NCBI GenBank assembly: GCA_025024175.1
Contig: QCXZ01000064.1
Location: 14,074,001-14,138,000, forward strand
Reading direction: 5' to 3'
Length of the DNA stretch: 64,000 nt
Origin: Rhyzopertha dominica
Lineage: Eukaryota; Arthropoda; Insecta; Coleoptera; Bostrichidae
The position numbers and the translations under genes were made by a program. The notes under the pieces were generated by a model that saw only the letters and a list, made by a program, of their open reading frames with translations, did not search any database and was not told where the DNA came from. Of the stretch, positions 24,998 through 35,925 are shown in pieces (the first letter of the stretch is position 1; each line of letters starts with the position of its first letter).

Positions 24998-26690
24998 AAT
25001 TGTTGTTTGTACCCTAGGCTGATGGAATGTTGTTCATAGGCAAAGTAGTATCATGATAAACACAATGGCGAAGAGGGCAATGCTGAAGCACTGGTGTTGG
25101 CCATGTGGACACCAGTACTGGAAGAGTGCACACCCAAACGCTGGTGTTCATTTGTCCGGCACTTTAAGCAACTGATTAATTCTTGGTAGAAATGGGTGCG
25201 AATAATTGATATATAATATCCAGAGCATGCCCCTTGCACATGCGCCACCAGCAATACACATTATGTATAATTTGTAGCCCGCTAAACAGCACACCACTGA
25301 AAAAATCTGACAGCGGCGTTTAATCGATTTGAACCATATACTTTAGATTTATGACATGAGGCTCAAATTTCATCCCACAGATTATAGTATTGTCTTCCTT
25401 GTGTTTGTGATAGTCCATGTTTCCAAGGATACACTGTGTTTGTAGATGAACACGTAATTTGTATAGATGAATAAGTATTGGGCTTGCGATATTTAGGTAC
25501 ATTCACCTACCGACGGCATTTAACTAGAGGACGTAAAATTGCGTTTGCAAATAAAATTACTTTGTTATTACTAATTAGTAAATTGTTGAAATAAATTAGG
25601 GTGTAATTCACAAAAAAAAGAAAGGTACCTTCAGCTAGAATGGGACAGGTATCTGCATTTAACAAAACTTGTAAAGTTATCTAGCTCGTACACTGAATAG
25701 GGTCACTAGGTCAATATAGACGTAGTTTGCATTGTGTCATGTTTTATTCAGCAAATGGGTAATGTAGGTTTTTAAGCTGCAATGTTAGTAAGGTTATCGA
25801 CAGTTAATTTCCTTTCTCTGAGAATTTGTTAGGTACATGAAATTAAATATCAACCTTATGTGGTGCAAACTGTTATATTTTTAAGCTTTTATATAGTGTT
25901 ATACCAAACCTTAAACTTGTTACTATTATAGTACTTTATTGTACTTATTTCTCAATGACTAATTCGGTACCCAAATGTAAATACAAAACAGTAACAGGTG
26001 CCTATACAACGCATTGCGTCACTTCCAATTTTGCCTACAATAACATGTAAATGGTATTACGCTGCCTTGGCAACTCTGCGTGGTAACAGGTGGCCGCGAT
26101 TATGTAAAAAAAGAACTCAACCTGACGGAAATACCGATCAATTAGGTAACTTGTCGCGGGTTAAAAATTTTTCAGAAGCTATTCATCCATGGAGCGCCAC
26201 TAAATGTGTCTATTGAGGGTTAGCGCATTAGAGGAAATAACCTGGCATTAAATCGCCGAATTAATGGAACCCCCAGTTCCGCAAAGTTCACGGAAGCCAA
26301 GTGAATATTACCGAATATAGTTTAAATTGTGTGATGAAACGGTTCATTAGATCCCTCGACAATTTCTTGTCGGTTGTGTATAAAGTGGGATCATCAAGTC
26401 ATGGCGTCCCTAATGAGAAAATGGCCGAGCATCCCGGACCTCATTAGTTTCGGGTTGACATTAATCATGCAGGTCCACTTTGTCTCGTCTAGAAAGGTAA
26501 TAAGCGCGCATAATACGGAACTAATGTCACAGATAGCTTTAGACTATTCATAAGGATTATCAGCGCCCTTCGTCGCAGCAAGGCGGATGCACTTAAGACG
26601 GGTACTTAATAATACGATTATGTTTTAAAACAGGAATATGTAAAATATAGATGTATAATTAACATCATCTATTCATTATTTCAAGGGTTG
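24998..26690. other. Intron sequence; possible regulatory block at 26.2-26.6 kb
   Basis: No gene was recognised. The 26220-26620 stretch is less AT-rich and non-repetitive. It contains several homeodomain-like TAAT cores (CTAATGAG, CATTAATCAT, TCATTAG), so it could be an intronic enhancer; this is inference only. Confidence 0.35.
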
Positions 26691-26773
26691 TATCTATCAC
26701 ACGTACCGTAGACAGAGCATTCCTTAAGATCCCGTGTAAGTTAAAAGAGCACCTTAGAACATTATTAATTACT

Positions 26774-26917
26774 GGCACTGATGTCCCACATGAATCGATA
26801 TTGATTAGATTATTATTATATATACCAATAAGTTACATATTAATGCATAAAAATTGTAAAGTACATTCTTATGCGGACGACACGTAAATTATAGTACCAA
26901 AAGTAGTTATGCAGCTG
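26774..26917 (+). pseudogene. LINE reverse-transcriptase fragment (YADD motif)
   Basis: The frame reads GTDVPHESILIRLLLYIPIS then HKNCKVHSYADDT and stops at 26885. This is the S-G-V-P-Q-G-S-(V/I)-L-x-P-L-L-F-x-(I/L)-Y-I-N-D ... K-V-H-x-Y-A-D-D-T-Q block of Jockey/I/CR1-type LINEs, with the Q-G and N-D residues altered. YADD is at 26870-26881. About 48 codons remain. Confidence 0.72.
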
Positions 26918-27048
26918 AAGTAAGTGAAACCTGACGGGGACGAAGCTGGCTCGTTTTTCTTTACCTAGGTAGGTAAAAACCCAGTATTTATATTATTTCT
27001 TCTAAAGAAAATAATTCTTAAAGTGAACTTCCACTTTATTTTTTACAA

Positions 27049-27091
27049 TTGTAAAGCGCTTTCGGCTACATGTTAGCCATCGTCAGTACAA
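27049..27091 (-). ncRNA. Hammerhead-ribozyme-like motif, left PLE copy
   Basis: Read on the minus strand: stem I UUGUA/UACAA (5 bp), core CUGACGA, hairpin GGCUA-ACAUG-UAGCC, then GAAA, a short stem III AGC/GCU and cleavage-site U. All core elements of a minimal type I hammerhead are present in order, with one extra U between CUGACGA and stem II. Short stem III is a known feature of Penelope-element hammerheads. It lies 3' of the GIY-YIG ORF. Confidence 0.62.
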
Positions 27092-27317
27092 AAATTATTT
27101 ATGGAAGGAAACTAACAGTTTGACAAAGTCAAAAATCAGAAACAAGCAAACTTGACTATCAACTGAAAAGCAACCCACATGCCAGTAACTCAAACGAAAC
27201 ATTAATTTAGATCAAACAAAGAATTTAGAATAGGACAATTGAAATTACAAAAATCATTTAGAATAGTAAAATTTTGTTCGTTAATAATTTTATAAATCTC
27301 TAAAATTTCCAAATAAT

Positions 27318-27599
27318 TTAATTTAGATTGTATAGCGTGCCAGTGTGTTTATTTACTAATAAATGGTTAGCTAACGAAGAATTTGTTGTAACAATATCTG
27401 TATTTTTATACTTTTCAAATTGTTTCAAATGTTCTTTACCTCTAGTTAAAAAAGATCTTCCGGTTTGTCCAACATAAACTGAATTGCAATCATTACATGA
27501 AAAACTATAAACGCCTGAATTATTTAAAACTGAAATTTGGTCTTTATTACCGACAAAACGGGAAAACACACTGCCTACGGTAGAAAAAGCAATATTTAT
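27318..27599 (-). pseudogene. Penelope-like GIY-YIG domain, left arm copy (5'-truncated)
   Basis: Minus-strand frame reads SGVYSFSCNDCNSVYVGQTG, then RSFLTRGKEHLKQFEKY and ANHLLVNKHT. G-V-Y and Y-V-G, the paired Cys (C-x-x-C), R-S-F-x-x-R and E-H are intact, so the nuclease fold could be whole, but the reverse-transcriptase half is absent. A deletion near 27328 removes the C-terminal segment that the right arm retains, so this copy ends early. Confidence 0.85.
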
Positions 27600-27732
27600 T
27601 CCATTAGAAGAAAATAATTTAGAAAAAGTTAAGGTTTGGTTTCCTCTTAAGTTTGCTGGTCAAGTCTCAGTTAGCCTTTCTAAATTATTTTCTTCTAATG
27701 GAATAAATATTGCTTTTTCTACCGTAGGCAGT

Positions 27733-28131
27733 GTGTTTTCCCGTTTTGTCCGTAATAAAGACCAAATTTCAGTTTTAAATAATTCAGGCGTTTATAGTTT
27801 TTCATGTAATGATTGCAATTCAGTTTATATTGGACAAACCGGAAGATCTTTTTTAACTAGAGGTAAAGAACATTTGAAACAATTTGAAAAGTATAAAAAT
27901 ACAGATATTGTTACAACAAATTCTTCGTTAGCTAACCATTTATTAGTAAATAAACACACTGTCACGCTAGACAATCTAAATTCATTACATTTGTGTACTA
28001 AATCATCTAAATTAAATTATTTGGAAATTTTAGAGATTTATAAAATTATTAACGAACAAAATTTTACTATTCTAAATGATTTTTGTAATTTCAATTGTCG
28101 TATTCTAAATTCTTTGTTTGATCTAAATTAA
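27733..28131 (+). CDS. Penelope-like element GIY-YIG endonuclease domain, right arm copy (5'-truncated ORF)
   Basis: A 132-codon open frame, really continuous with upstream bases to the palindrome centre. It reads VFSRFVRNKDQISVLNNSG, VYSFSCNDCNSVYIGQTG, RSFLTRGKEHLKQFEKY, ANHLLVNKHTVTLDNLNS, then a C-terminal LNYLEILEIYKIINEQN. Landmarks: G-V-Y (Y of GIY), Y-I-G-Q-T-G-R, the zinc-like C-x-x-C between them typical of PLE nucleases, the catalytic Arg, and E-H. In complete PLEs this domain follows the reverse transcriptase and cuts target DNA. Here it lacks its RT and probably any promoter, so activity is unlikely. It ends in a proper stop, 104 bases before the hammerhead-like motif. Confidence 0.85.
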   Translation: MFSRFVRNKDQISVLNNSGVYSFSCNDCNSVYIGQTGRSFLTRGKEHLKQFEKYKNTDIVTTNSSLANHLLVNKHTVTLDNLNSLHLCTKSSKLNYLEILEIYKIINEQNFTILNDFCNFNCRILNSLFDLN

Positions 28132-28235
28132 TGTTTCGTTTGAGTTACTGGCATGTGGGTTGCATTTCAGTTTGTAGTCAAGTTTGCTTGTTTCTGATTT
28201 TTGACTTTGTCAAACTGTTAATTTCCTTTTAACGT

Positions 28236-28278
28236 TTGTACTAACGATGGCTAGCATGTAGCCGAAAGCGCTTTACAA
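28236..28278 (+). ncRNA. Hammerhead-like motif, right PLE copy (core mutated)
   Basis: Same layout as the left-arm copy on the opposite strand: stem I UUGUA/UACAA, hairpin GGCUA-GCAUG-UAGCC, GAAA, AGC/GCU. The core reads CUAACGA, with invariant G5 changed to A, which should abolish cleavage. Confidence 0.55.
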
Positions 28279-28494
28279 TTGAAAAATAAAGTGGAAGTTC
28301 ACTTTAAGAATATTTTCTTTTGAAGAATTAAAGTTTTTCTATTAAATAATTAGGAAAATTGTTAATGAAAGCAATTTGGAGTATTACACCAATTCTTTTT
28401 CGAAAGCATTTAATGACAGAGATAATTTAAAAAGTTTGACATTTTTTAAAGGAATCAGATATTTTGGATGAGAATTTCGACAATTCGGTGTGAT

Positions 28495-28915
28495 TTAACG
28501 AAGTCGAGTTCGGGGTTCAACATTTGTTTTGTATTTGGGATGACGATGGCGATTAAATGTAGATTGTATCCCACGGCTGTTGTTCTTATATCCATTGTTG
28601 CTCAGATACTTGAAGTTTGCCTGGTTCAGATTGTATTGCACAAGAGAAGACGCATGTAAGTAGTGATCGGTGTGGGTAAATGGCCCAATCCACCATCTGG
28701 TAAACAAGTGACATCAAAGAGTGGGAGAGAATTGTTGCTTATGAACGTCATATCAGAATGTTACGAATTAAGGTGATTTAAAAAGGTTGTCAAGGTGTAG
28801 GAGCCGTGGAGCCAAGTAATGAAGGTGTCGTCGACATAAAGAAGCCAGGTCTTAATTTAAAATCTGATCACCCCGAGGCTATGCGTTTAAAAGCTTCAAT
28901 TATCATGTTATCTAG
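28495..28915 (-). pseudogene. Penelope-like reverse-transcriptase fragment (YVDD)
   Basis: Minus-strand pieces: EAFKRIASG...SDFKLRPG, LLYVDDTFITWLHGSYTL (YVDD at 28838-28827), FLNHLNS, PLFDVTCLPDGGLGH, and in another frame FTHTDHYLHASSL with NNSRGIQ. This is the PLE order: (F/Y)-x-x-Y-V-D-D-T-F-x-x-W-x-H-G, then L-P-F-L-D-V, then Y-R-K-P-T-H-T-D-R-Y-L-H. At least two frameshifts and a stop break it. It lies next to the PLE palindrome, but on present evidence may come from a different copy or family. Confidence 0.8.
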
Positions 28916-29364
28916 ATGCCAATCACGGCTTCAGTATTTGGAATCAAATTATACAACGGCAATTCTCATCTTTACAATCTCTTTCCTTCACCACCCAAGC
29001 ATCGCTGCCGCCTGCATAAAACTAGGCGTAGGGAAAGATTTGGTTGAGCTCTAACATGCTTTTCGCATTAAATTTGTGACATATCTCGTATTCTTGTGCT
29101 AATGATGCCCTTTACAAAGGCGAGCGAAACGCTTACTCTATTTCTAAAACTAATGCTATCTAACACAAAAAGACGAAGGTTAACGTTCCTACACCATATA
29201 TGTGATACAGGGCCGCATACTTTAGTAATGACTGCGTAGTCAAAATAATGCCGTCAACGTACCTAATCCAATAAAAAGCGATACATTTAAAATATATATT
29301 ATACGTTACTATTCTATGTCGCAAACGATATTACGGTTTTTACTCCTTATGATAAGCAACTCAC
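28916..29364 (-). other. End of the 16-kb intron
   Basis: Runs from the PLE fragment to the donor AAG/GTGAGT of the propeller exon. No motif is recognised. Confidence 0.6.
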
Positions 29365-29740
29365 CTTTGGGTATCTTACTGTCTTTATCCTAGGATACTT
29401 TATAATAGGACTGCCCCCATCATACCACGTATATTTGTACTCATCAACTAGGGTGTCATTAAATGTTAGATACATCAAATGGCTTCCATCCGGGGAAAAC
29501 CACAGGGCATGCGACGTTTTTAATATTTCATTCTCGTACAGCCAATCAGGAACGCCGTTGTAGATGTCAGTTCCTCCTGTCTTCGTTATCCGACAAACCA
29601 AATCCTTCTGCACTTTCGGCTTGTAATAGACGTCATTTCTGTGGACGAAAGCGACGGCGGATCCATCTGGCGACCACGTAGCATACTGCAGGAATGGGGC
29701 GGACTCGTCCAGTTCTTTATTTGAAAGAGGCTTTCTTATT
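29365..29740 (-). CDS. Dpp10: DPP-like exon: beta-propeller core
   Basis: Residues 147-271. It reads from IRKPLSNKELDES through LQYATWSPDGSAVAFV, DVYYKP, TDIYNGVPDWLYENEIL, ALWFSPDGSHLMYLTFNDT and ends RIKTVRYPK at donor AAG/GTGAGT in phase 0. The Y-N-G-x-x-D-W-x-Y-E-x-E-(I/V) block corresponds to the Glu-Glu loop that in active DPP4 binds the substrate N-terminus. Here the loop is Y-E-N-E, so both Glu residues are kept even though the nucleophile is lost (see the last exon). W-x-S-P-D-G repeats mark blade starts. An alternative in-frame acceptor 30 bases upstream (gttcag/A at 29770) would add ten residues. The chosen site has the better pyrimidine tract and gives the usual family spacing. 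Confidence 0.93.
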
Positions 29741-30246
29741 CTGGGAACAATGCGGAATTTAAGTACAAGTCTGAACTTTTTCGATGTGCAGGTATTTTGC
29801 ATACTTTATATCGAGCATATTAAGCTGAAAAGCTTTTCATAAAATGTTCGCTCGCACGGTCGCAGCAAAATTTTCTGGTAAGCAGTTTTGTTATAGAAAT
29901 TTGAAAAAAGGTGTTTTCGTATTTACCTTAAAAGCAATGCACATACATTATAACAAACTGGCATAAATTCTGAAGAACGAACTAAAAGGAAATGAATGCA
30001 TATATTATAGCCAAAACAATAAGTTAATCGCGGAATATTTAATACGGCTTTAAGTCAGCAACATAACAGCAATGTTACTGATTTGTTGGCATATTGAAGA
30101 TTAAAGGAAGTTAAAGAAAACCCTTCAGTTGTGTGCTTTTTAAATAACTCGACCATTTCGGTACACGTTTTAGTGATATAATCAATACGGAATTCATTTG
30201 AAAGAACCCCATATATAACATGTACTAATAAACACACAAAACTTAC
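29741..30246 (-). other. Short intron (506 bp) of the DPP-like gene
   Basis: Phase 2 intron. Donor ACAAG/GTAAGT; acceptor tract attccgcattgttcccag. Nothing else is seen. Confidence 0.85.
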
Positions 30247-30374
30247 CTTGTAGCTCGTTCGTATACAAAATATCTTGCAACCTTCGTATATGTGTTCACT
30301 GGATTTACGTCGTTGAGAAGAAGCACAAATCTGAGATCACTAGCAACTTTAAAGTCTACGGCATTGTATTGTCT
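30247..30374 (-). CDS. Dpp10: DPP-like exon: beta-propeller (blade 1-2)
   Basis: Residues 104-145. It opens at ctgtttcag/AGACAA in phase 0 and closes at ACAAG/GTAAGT in phase 2. It reads RQYNAVDFKVASDLRFVLL, then LNDVNPVNTYTKVARYFVYE. The D-L-(R/K)-(F/Y)-V-L-L segment, followed by a V-x-x-x-x-x-(H/Y)-(S/T)-Y-T-(A/K) strand and a Y-x-(I/V)-Y-(D/E) strand, is the standard DPP propeller arrangement. It is separated from the next exon by only 506 bp. The trailing AG joins the first A of the next exon to make Arg. Confidence 0.92.
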
Positions 30375-32862
30375 CTGAAACAGAAACGGATTAGCTTAAG
30401 ATATGCCTGTCTTTGTCGCAGCTCTCCAAAGCAAACTCGTAACTCAGTTGCAGCTGACTGCCTTGTCTCTGCTGAAACTGATACGCTGTCTGCTCTCGTA
30501 TATTCAAACCGTATGGAGGGTGAGACTGCGATGTAGCTAGGTGAATTATGCGAGATGATATAATAATAGTAACAGTTTTTCGTTTTGTTCTTTTAGTTAT
30601 TACATGTACTTGACAATTAATTAGCTTTCAGCGAATCCTGCTCTTGTATGGTCTATAGTAAGTAGGTGAAATTTACATACAGGTAATTGTAAACCCCATT
30701 TTGTTTCTCTCCTAATCTTATGGAAAAATATTTCGACCAGGTCTGCTTAAATCCAAACTAAAGTTCGTGATTAGATGAAGCCGGTGTTTCATATATTAAC
30801 TGCGACCCTTCTACTAATAGCTCATTAATGTGTTAACATAATCATGGAAACAGAATAATACAATATACGTTTGATACTTTCCAAATGATTTCATCATAAA
30901 ATGACATTTCATTGGTTTGAAAATTCGAACTATTATGACAAGATTTGATAAATCTAACTTCACGTACATGATTACATGATTGAAGAAAGGTAGGACTTCA
31001 TGAGTTTAGTTTGAAAAACTGTCCTTTACACCCCACGTGTCAATATATCCCGATAGTTAAAAAATCTGCATGCATAACTTTTTCTTTCAAAATTTTGTTT
31101 ACGTTTGGCGCATGAATTAAATTCAAATAGAGCTTGCAAGTAAGTAGCGGCCATATCCGGTCATTGGCGGATACTATTGGAAACATCAAGGCATAAGTTT
31201 AGCAATGTGTCGTTATCTTGATGAAATATGTATAAATCAGGCTCCTTAAGGCCATATTTTGAATGTTAACTCCATTTGCTGATATTTACACTTCCACCGC
31301 TACACCGCAATAAAACATTCCCACATCTATGCTGCATTGCAGGACGGTGTTTCGAGAGCTAAGTTCTAAGTTCTAAACGTGCCTTTAGGTTGTATTATGC
31401 TGAATACCTTGGAAGCCAGATTTTTGGGAACTCGTTCTTGATTTCTTTTGCTGGTGTGCTCATTTTGAATATATTTTATTCTATTCAATATTTTTACTAC
31501 ACTAGACTCTTTGCTAGCCCAATCAAAGCGTTCCCATTCCCGTATACTTCATAAGAACCTTTAAACCTTTGATTTACTAATTATTTTACCAATACCTTTA
31601 CAAGATTATTTTAAATAGAAGCTAAGATTTCGTAATAAATTTTCTTCCTACTACACGGACTTAAAATGGTGTTTTTAAACAAGTATGACGCAATTGTTTC
31701 AAACAAAACTTGACGCAGGTCAACTTCAAAAAATCTTGTAGTAGTAATGGCGCTGAATATCGATGTTTTTAAGTGCTTGGAGACTATATTGAGAAACTTC
31801 TTGCTACTAACACTGTTTAATTATTAATTTTCAGATAATTTATTTCAAATTACCCTCTTTTTATTTCGATTCCTCCTAAGGAGATTTAAATTTAAACAGG
31901 AAGCCTAAAATTGAACATTGGAAAGAGAGCATGAATCGCTGTAAATGTAAATTAAATTTTATAATCAACATAAAGGTGAGCTTGATGTTGTTCCGAGACT
32001 GGCAGCATTACGAATAAAAGCATTTCATTCAATCGAGATTCACCTCAACATAAAATTTCAATGGCTTATACGTACCCAGTTTCTTCGCTTATAGAAAACG
32101 ACTGAGGCTCAAATGTCTTCTAAATGTGGAATTGAATTGCGTTTTGGCTTTCTAATAGCCGCTCAACGTAACGTGCGCTACATTCAAACTCAGGTGACTA
32201 TGCAAATGCTATGTATATGGTAGGCAAGGCAGAAGCGAGTTGGACACAAAGCTAATTAAACGAGGAAGTTGTTAGGTTTAGTGTAAACGAAAAGAAGGTT
32301 AGCGCGCTAGCAAATGAACCGAAAAAGTTAGTTTCAGATTAGTAGGTATACTTAAACATCTTAATTTTTTTGCTTGCAATTACTAATGGATTTGTATTAC
32401 TGTGATGAGGGTACTTGCTCGTGGATGTCACATTCAAAAGACTTGTTCCCTTGATGTAATTTTGTTCCACATCACCATCTGGTCAGCCTCTTCCTTAAAA
32501 TCTACTACATTATCTATATATCTACCTTGTCAACAATACAGTGCACATCGAACCTTGCACCTATTGGTATGTAGGTCATTTCCTAATACATCAAATCAGA
32601 AATGCAATTCGTTTCAAGGCGCTGTAAATTGGACTTTGCCAAGTTGTTGAATCTGATGATGACACTTATCCTAATATCATCACTTTACACCTAATTTCAC
32701 ATTAAATTAACTATCAACTTCAGTAAGTGTACAAATGTTATTCTTAAACTCCGCCAGCATTGATTTATATATTATTTTTGTTTTAGTTTTGCAAATAATT
32801 TATACTGAATAGAACATTATAGTACCGTCTCACTAAATGATTTTTTGCAATATCACACTATA
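30375..32862. other. Intron sequence, no gene recognised
   Basis: AT-rich, with short open frames lacking motifs. A small duplicated AAGTTCTAAGTTCTAA lies at about 31361. Confidence 0.5.
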
Positions 32863-33570
32863 GTCCAGTCATTTAAGGTTTTATCTGCGGAAAAATTCCT
32901 AGTGAGCTGAATTTTTGTATACACCTGTATTACAACGATGTAATGAAGATGTGAAAAATCAACATTGATATCGTGCCGGCTAAAAAAGTTATAAAGGTCT
33001 AAAGTTCCCAAAAATCACTTTTTCGCAAATATTGCGCGACCTATCGCTCGGAGGTCATTAGAGATCGACTTAAATATAGAAATAAGTCCACTCGACGTTT
33101 TGACAGTAGTTTAATATTTCTGTATTTTTCATTATATTAAAATAAAAAATTATTCACTCTTAAATAAAAACCTTTTATTGCATATCATGGATTATACCTA
33201 CGGGGGAAGAAATGTAAAAAAGACGCGCCTTGCATTCTACCTCGAAGGTGGTGAAATGAATGCATTGTCAGCGCTCTACTCTGAAAACGGTTAATTTTAC
33301 AGAAGAATGTAAACGGCATTTTTTGTAGACAATTTCACGATGAACAATTTTTATAATGACCTCTATTGACCTCCAAGCAATAGGTCGCGAGATATTTGCA
33401 AAAAACTAATTTTCGTAAACTTTGACCTTTGTAACTTTTTTAGCCGGCACGATATCAACGTCGATTTTTCACATCTACATTACAACGCTGTAATAAAGGT
33501 GTATACAAAAATTCAGCTCACTAGGAATTTTTGCACAGATTGAGGATTGAAATGCCTAAAATGACTGGAC
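32863..33570. mobile_element. 708-bp foldback element flanked by TA
   Basis: The left end GTCCAGTCATTTAAGG and the right end (minus strand GTCCAGTCATTTTAGGC) are inverted, with TA at both borders (32861-32862 and 33571-33572). The inverted arms are long, about 200 bp (32863-33068 and 33350-33570), sharing CTAGTGAGCTGAATTTTTGT, ATCGTGCCGGCTAAAAAAGT and CGCGACCTAT...GGAGGTCA with about 80-85% identity by eye. The centre has no open frame. Best read as a non-autonomous Tc1/mariner-type foldback MITE. Confidence 0.8.
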
Positions 33571-33572
33571 TA

Positions 33573-35511
33573 ACTAGTCTTAGCGTTACGTCTAATATGT
33601 ATATTCCGTCTTTATTTTATAGCAACTAATAACTAAGGAGCTAGAACTATTAGTTGATATGATCCAAGTTATCACGCAAGCCGTTTTTAAAATCGTACCT
33701 TTACTTTACAGTAAAGTAAAAATGTTTCAAAATTGATTGCATATTTCGTCATTAAATTCGATAGATAGCCAAATATATGAAAAAGATACCTGGCGATATA
33801 ATTGAAACTGTTTTGGAAGTTTTATTTTTTCTAAACTACAAGTAGTTTTAGGAGGTGAATGCTTTCAGTGTCCATGATATATGATAATATTTTCTCGGAA
33901 AGACCGCTGTCGCCTAAAAACACTGACAAAAAGTTATTAGTGTGACGTTTCGATTACACATATAATCTTTGTCAAAGACGAAGAACCTCAAAATTCGTCT
34001 AACACAAATTTAAACGAAATTTAGTTTTTTTTTTAAATAAAATGCTAAATACGTTTTTTACAACAATCAGATTTGTTGGATTCTTTCATTAGCAGGTTCA
34101 GAGACCATATGTATCAACGTTACTAGAGCTGAAGTTTGAAATTAATGCTTCTACATCTATTTTGTGACTTAAGTGCAGACGGAAATACGTTAGTGAATGT
34201 GATGTTACTTGTGTATTGGTGTGCGTTGTAGGTTCAGTGGCTTTGTGCTAAAGTGTACCATTTGTAATACTGTTGCATGCTAGCAGAATCAGCGCTATCT
34301 GTGGATAAGAGTTACAGGCACATGGATGCGGTGTGTTCGAAGTTTCGATAACGGTTGGGAGCTGTCGCTTCTAAAATTTTTGATGGGGGAATAAATAGCC
34401 CGACGGAGAAACTGCGGGCAGTTCTGAATTAGAAAGGCGGTTATCAAGCGAAGATCCGATCAAAAGATTCAGTGAAGCAGGTGTTTTTAATGCTAGTCTA
34501 TGCAGTATAGTGATTTACTAAATCAGTAGTGTTAAAATAGTAGTGTTTTGAACTGGTTGTGTTAAATTTTGTGTGTTTCGGTACGTGTTTAATTTTTTTA
34601 AATTTAAACAATATGGGAGAATATCCAAATAAATAATGTTAATCTCTTTACAAGATAATAACACTGAGATTTTCTTACTAAATAGAAGTCATGTAATGGC
34701 CGTTGATACTATTAATTAAACGATTAAACCATAAATTCTAATTTATCTGTTAAATATAATAGTGGGATCTGTTTTATGTGCTACCTTTTCAGATTAGTTA
34801 GTTCAAAGTATAGGAGATTGCAACAATGCGGATTAAATTAGAAATATCGTTGCGTAAGTAATAAGCGGTTAGAAATAATGTAACACCAGTCAAAGGTCTT
34901 GGCCTAAATAATGAACACTGATGTGTAGAATTGTTTATTAAAAAGTAGTCTGGCTGGCTAACTGTATTGGACATAAATTAATAAGTGACAGTAACGGTTC
35001 GACTAACGTTTGGGGATTGAATGCATTAATGCAGTTTCAGTATGTAGAGTGTGATACTGCAATGCTCATGAATTATTCGGTATAATATATATTTCAGTAT
35101 TTTATGCTCCATCTGCAATGGAGAAAGAACAGTTTGTAAAAATGCTCTATTTTAAACATCTTAACACAATTCTTAGTCTTTCAACCAAACAAGCAAGGGT
35201 AAGAACAGTTTTGAAAGTTTTTCTCTAAATAGCTGAATAGCACTTGGAGGCAGTAGTGACAAGTGACATCAAGTTATTTTTAACAAGAAACGGACGGTGC
35301 TGCATAGTGGCTAGTAAACCTAATTAGAAACCGATGTTCCTTTAAATTGTGTGCTGGGTTTTCGTCACGTACTCAATATCCTCTAGGGAAATCTTGTGCT
35401 TATTCGAGGTATATTCAAATATGGCGCGTAGCATTTAGCGCTTTTAAACTCATAGGTGGCAACATTGATGCACATATGCCGAAATGTAAATTAAGTTTCT
35501 ATTACAATATA
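33573..35511. other. Intron sequence, no gene recognised
   Basis: AT-rich. 34190-34480 is a little richer in GC but has no motif I can assign. Confidence 0.5.
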
Positions 35512-35595
35512 CAGGGTGTGGCAAAAGTCAGTTTATTCTAGCCAAATAGATAGAAACGCTCGACCTACGTCCAACGATAGTTAGCATAATCAAAT

Positions 35596-35925
35596 GGCAC
35601 TGCGCGGTCGCCTGATTTAACGCCGTGTGATTTCGCCTGGGGGGGGGGGGGTACTTAAAAATCTAAACCAATCACATACCTCAATTTAAGTTATTGTCAT
35701 GGTTACTGGATTAATTTTAGCTAATATCAACTTTAATAAAGAGAAGAGAAACCGGCCCATTGTGTTTGTCACCCCAATACGGGACGTACAGAACTTAATA
35801 GAGACGATTGAAGAGGAGTTTGAATTTGTCCGTGCCAACCCAGAATTCTTTAGATAGACCTGTTTAACAGTGCGCAAGGGATGCCAAAAATGCATTGAGA
35901 AAGGCGGTTTACAGTTTGAACGCAA
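35596..35925 (+). pseudogene. DDE transposase C-terminal remnant
   Basis: Coding part of the 35.5-kb element. S-P-D-L keeps the third catalytic acid region. The W-G-Y-L-K block is interrupted by a G homopolymer (TGG, long G run, then TACTTAAAA), shifting frame. The stop TAG after PEFFR precedes the conserved R-x-x-x-C-x-x-x-x-G-G-x-x-F-E tail. The same transposase family leaves traces at about 46.5 kb and 60.6-61.1 kb. Confidence 0.72.
35639..35651 (+). repeat. G homopolymer (13) inside a transposase remnant
   Basis: Replaces the W-G codons (TGGGG) expected between CDFA and YLK in the DDE transposase fragment; about eight G appear to have been gained. Confidence 0.9.

Larger units (their letters stand above)
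26997..28327. repeat. Large palindrome: two Penelope-like 3' ends head to head
   Basis: The left arm 26997-27625 and right arm 27676-28327 are inverted copies separated by a 50-bp spacer. Each arm contains a GIY-YIG ORF end, a 3' untranslated region, a hammerhead-like motif and a TTCTTC-type outer end. Arms look about 95% identical by eye; the left lacks a stretch of about 30 bp between two TCTAAATT repeats near 27328. The two coding parts run outward from the centre. The centre is therefore the 5' truncation point of both copies. Confidence 0.88.

Noticed and set aside
27733..28131. GIY-YIG frame as a homing endonuclease or host repair nuclease
   Set aside because: The C-x-x-C between GVY and YIG, the RT neighbours and the repeat context are those of Penelope-like elements.
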